A DNA stretch of 5,597 nt, taken from NCBI GenBank assembly GCA_030037575.1, contig JASHRB010000600.1, positions 1 to 5,597 on the forward strand, given 5' to 3'. Of the stretch, positions 5,566-5,597 are shown one piece after another. A program made the position numbers and the translations under genes. The DNA is from Candidatus Sulfotelmatobacter sp. GTDB lineage: Bacteria; Acidobacteriota; Terriglobia; Terriglobales; Acidobacteriaceae. Under the pieces are notes generated by a model that saw only the letters and a program-made list of their open reading frames with translations, was not told the origin of the DNA and made no database searches. Each line of letters starts with the position of its first letter. The stretch's first letter is position 1.

Positions 5566-5597
5566 GGGTGATCAAAATATTGCAAGCGTGGTTGGCA

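Larger units (their letters stand above)
5343..5597. other. Right-end stretch without a supported gene
   Basis: These 255 bases show no convincing coding sequence on either strand. They contain the palindrome at 5375-5390, the tandem repeat at 5546-5565, and three copies of CGGGG(G)TGA at 5390-5397, 5523-5531 and 5564-5571. Two weak coding hints are reported as findings: a 24-codon plus-strand frame at 5413-5487, and a minus-strand frame entering from the right edge and stopping at 5514. The density of short repeats suggests intergenic repetitive DNA. The upstream dcw genes ftsI, ftsL and rsmH are not seen here. Confidence 0.5.

Noticed and set aside
5578..5597. Possible sigma-54 promoter (TTGCA with a TGGCA-like string) at the right edge
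   Set aside because: On neither strand do GG and GC dinucleotides show the required -24/-12 spacing.
1..5597. CRISPR array, tRNA, rRNA, transposase, or phage or defence genes
   Set aside because: No regularly spaced repeats, no cloverleaf or rRNA-like segments, and no frames with such domains were seen on either strand.

Overview
The window carries a segment of a dcw (division and cell wall) cluster on the minus strand. Read 5' to 3' on that strand, the order is murE, murF, mraY and murD, and murD runs off the left edge at base 1. These four genes encode consecutive cytoplasmic and membrane steps of peptidoglycan precursor synthesis. MurE adds the third amino acid, MurF adds D-Ala-D-Ala, and MraY loads the finished MurNAc-pentapeptide onto undecaprenyl phosphate. 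MurD acts one step before MurE and adds D-glutamate. The order is the classical one, and each protein keeps the motifs of its family. The DNPR motif in MurE predicts meso-diaminopimelate at position 3 of the stem peptide, as in a Gram-negative type wall.

The organism is most likely a member of Acidobacteriota (Terriglobia/Koribacter-like). This rests on moderately high GC, the gene order, and a MraY sequence that closely resembles acidobacterial MraY as I remember it. No database search was possible.

Layout: 1-750 murD (minus, 3' part missing); 751-841 a gap holding degenerate CAGAG-type inverted repeats and a G-rich ribosome binding site; 842-1975 mraY, apparently starting at TTG; 1976-2052 a gap with a similar CAGAG-type element and a small palindrome on the murF stop; 2053-3423 murF; 3420-4937 murE, overlapping murF by the 4 bases ATGA; 4938-5143 a divergent intergenic region; 5144-5326 (plus) a 60-residue protein with 11 cysteines; 5327-5597 a structured, apparently non-coding stretch with hairpins and short repeats.

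The most notable points lie at the right end. murE appears to be the first gene of its transcript and has a perfect TATAAT seven bases before its ATG and no Shine-Dalgarno sequence, which suggests a leaderless mRNA. The genes usually found upstream of murE (ftsI, ftsL, rsmH) are absent from the roughly 660 bases shown, where a divergent cysteine-rich small gene lies instead. I found no clear sign of a new defence, mobile or other undescribed system.
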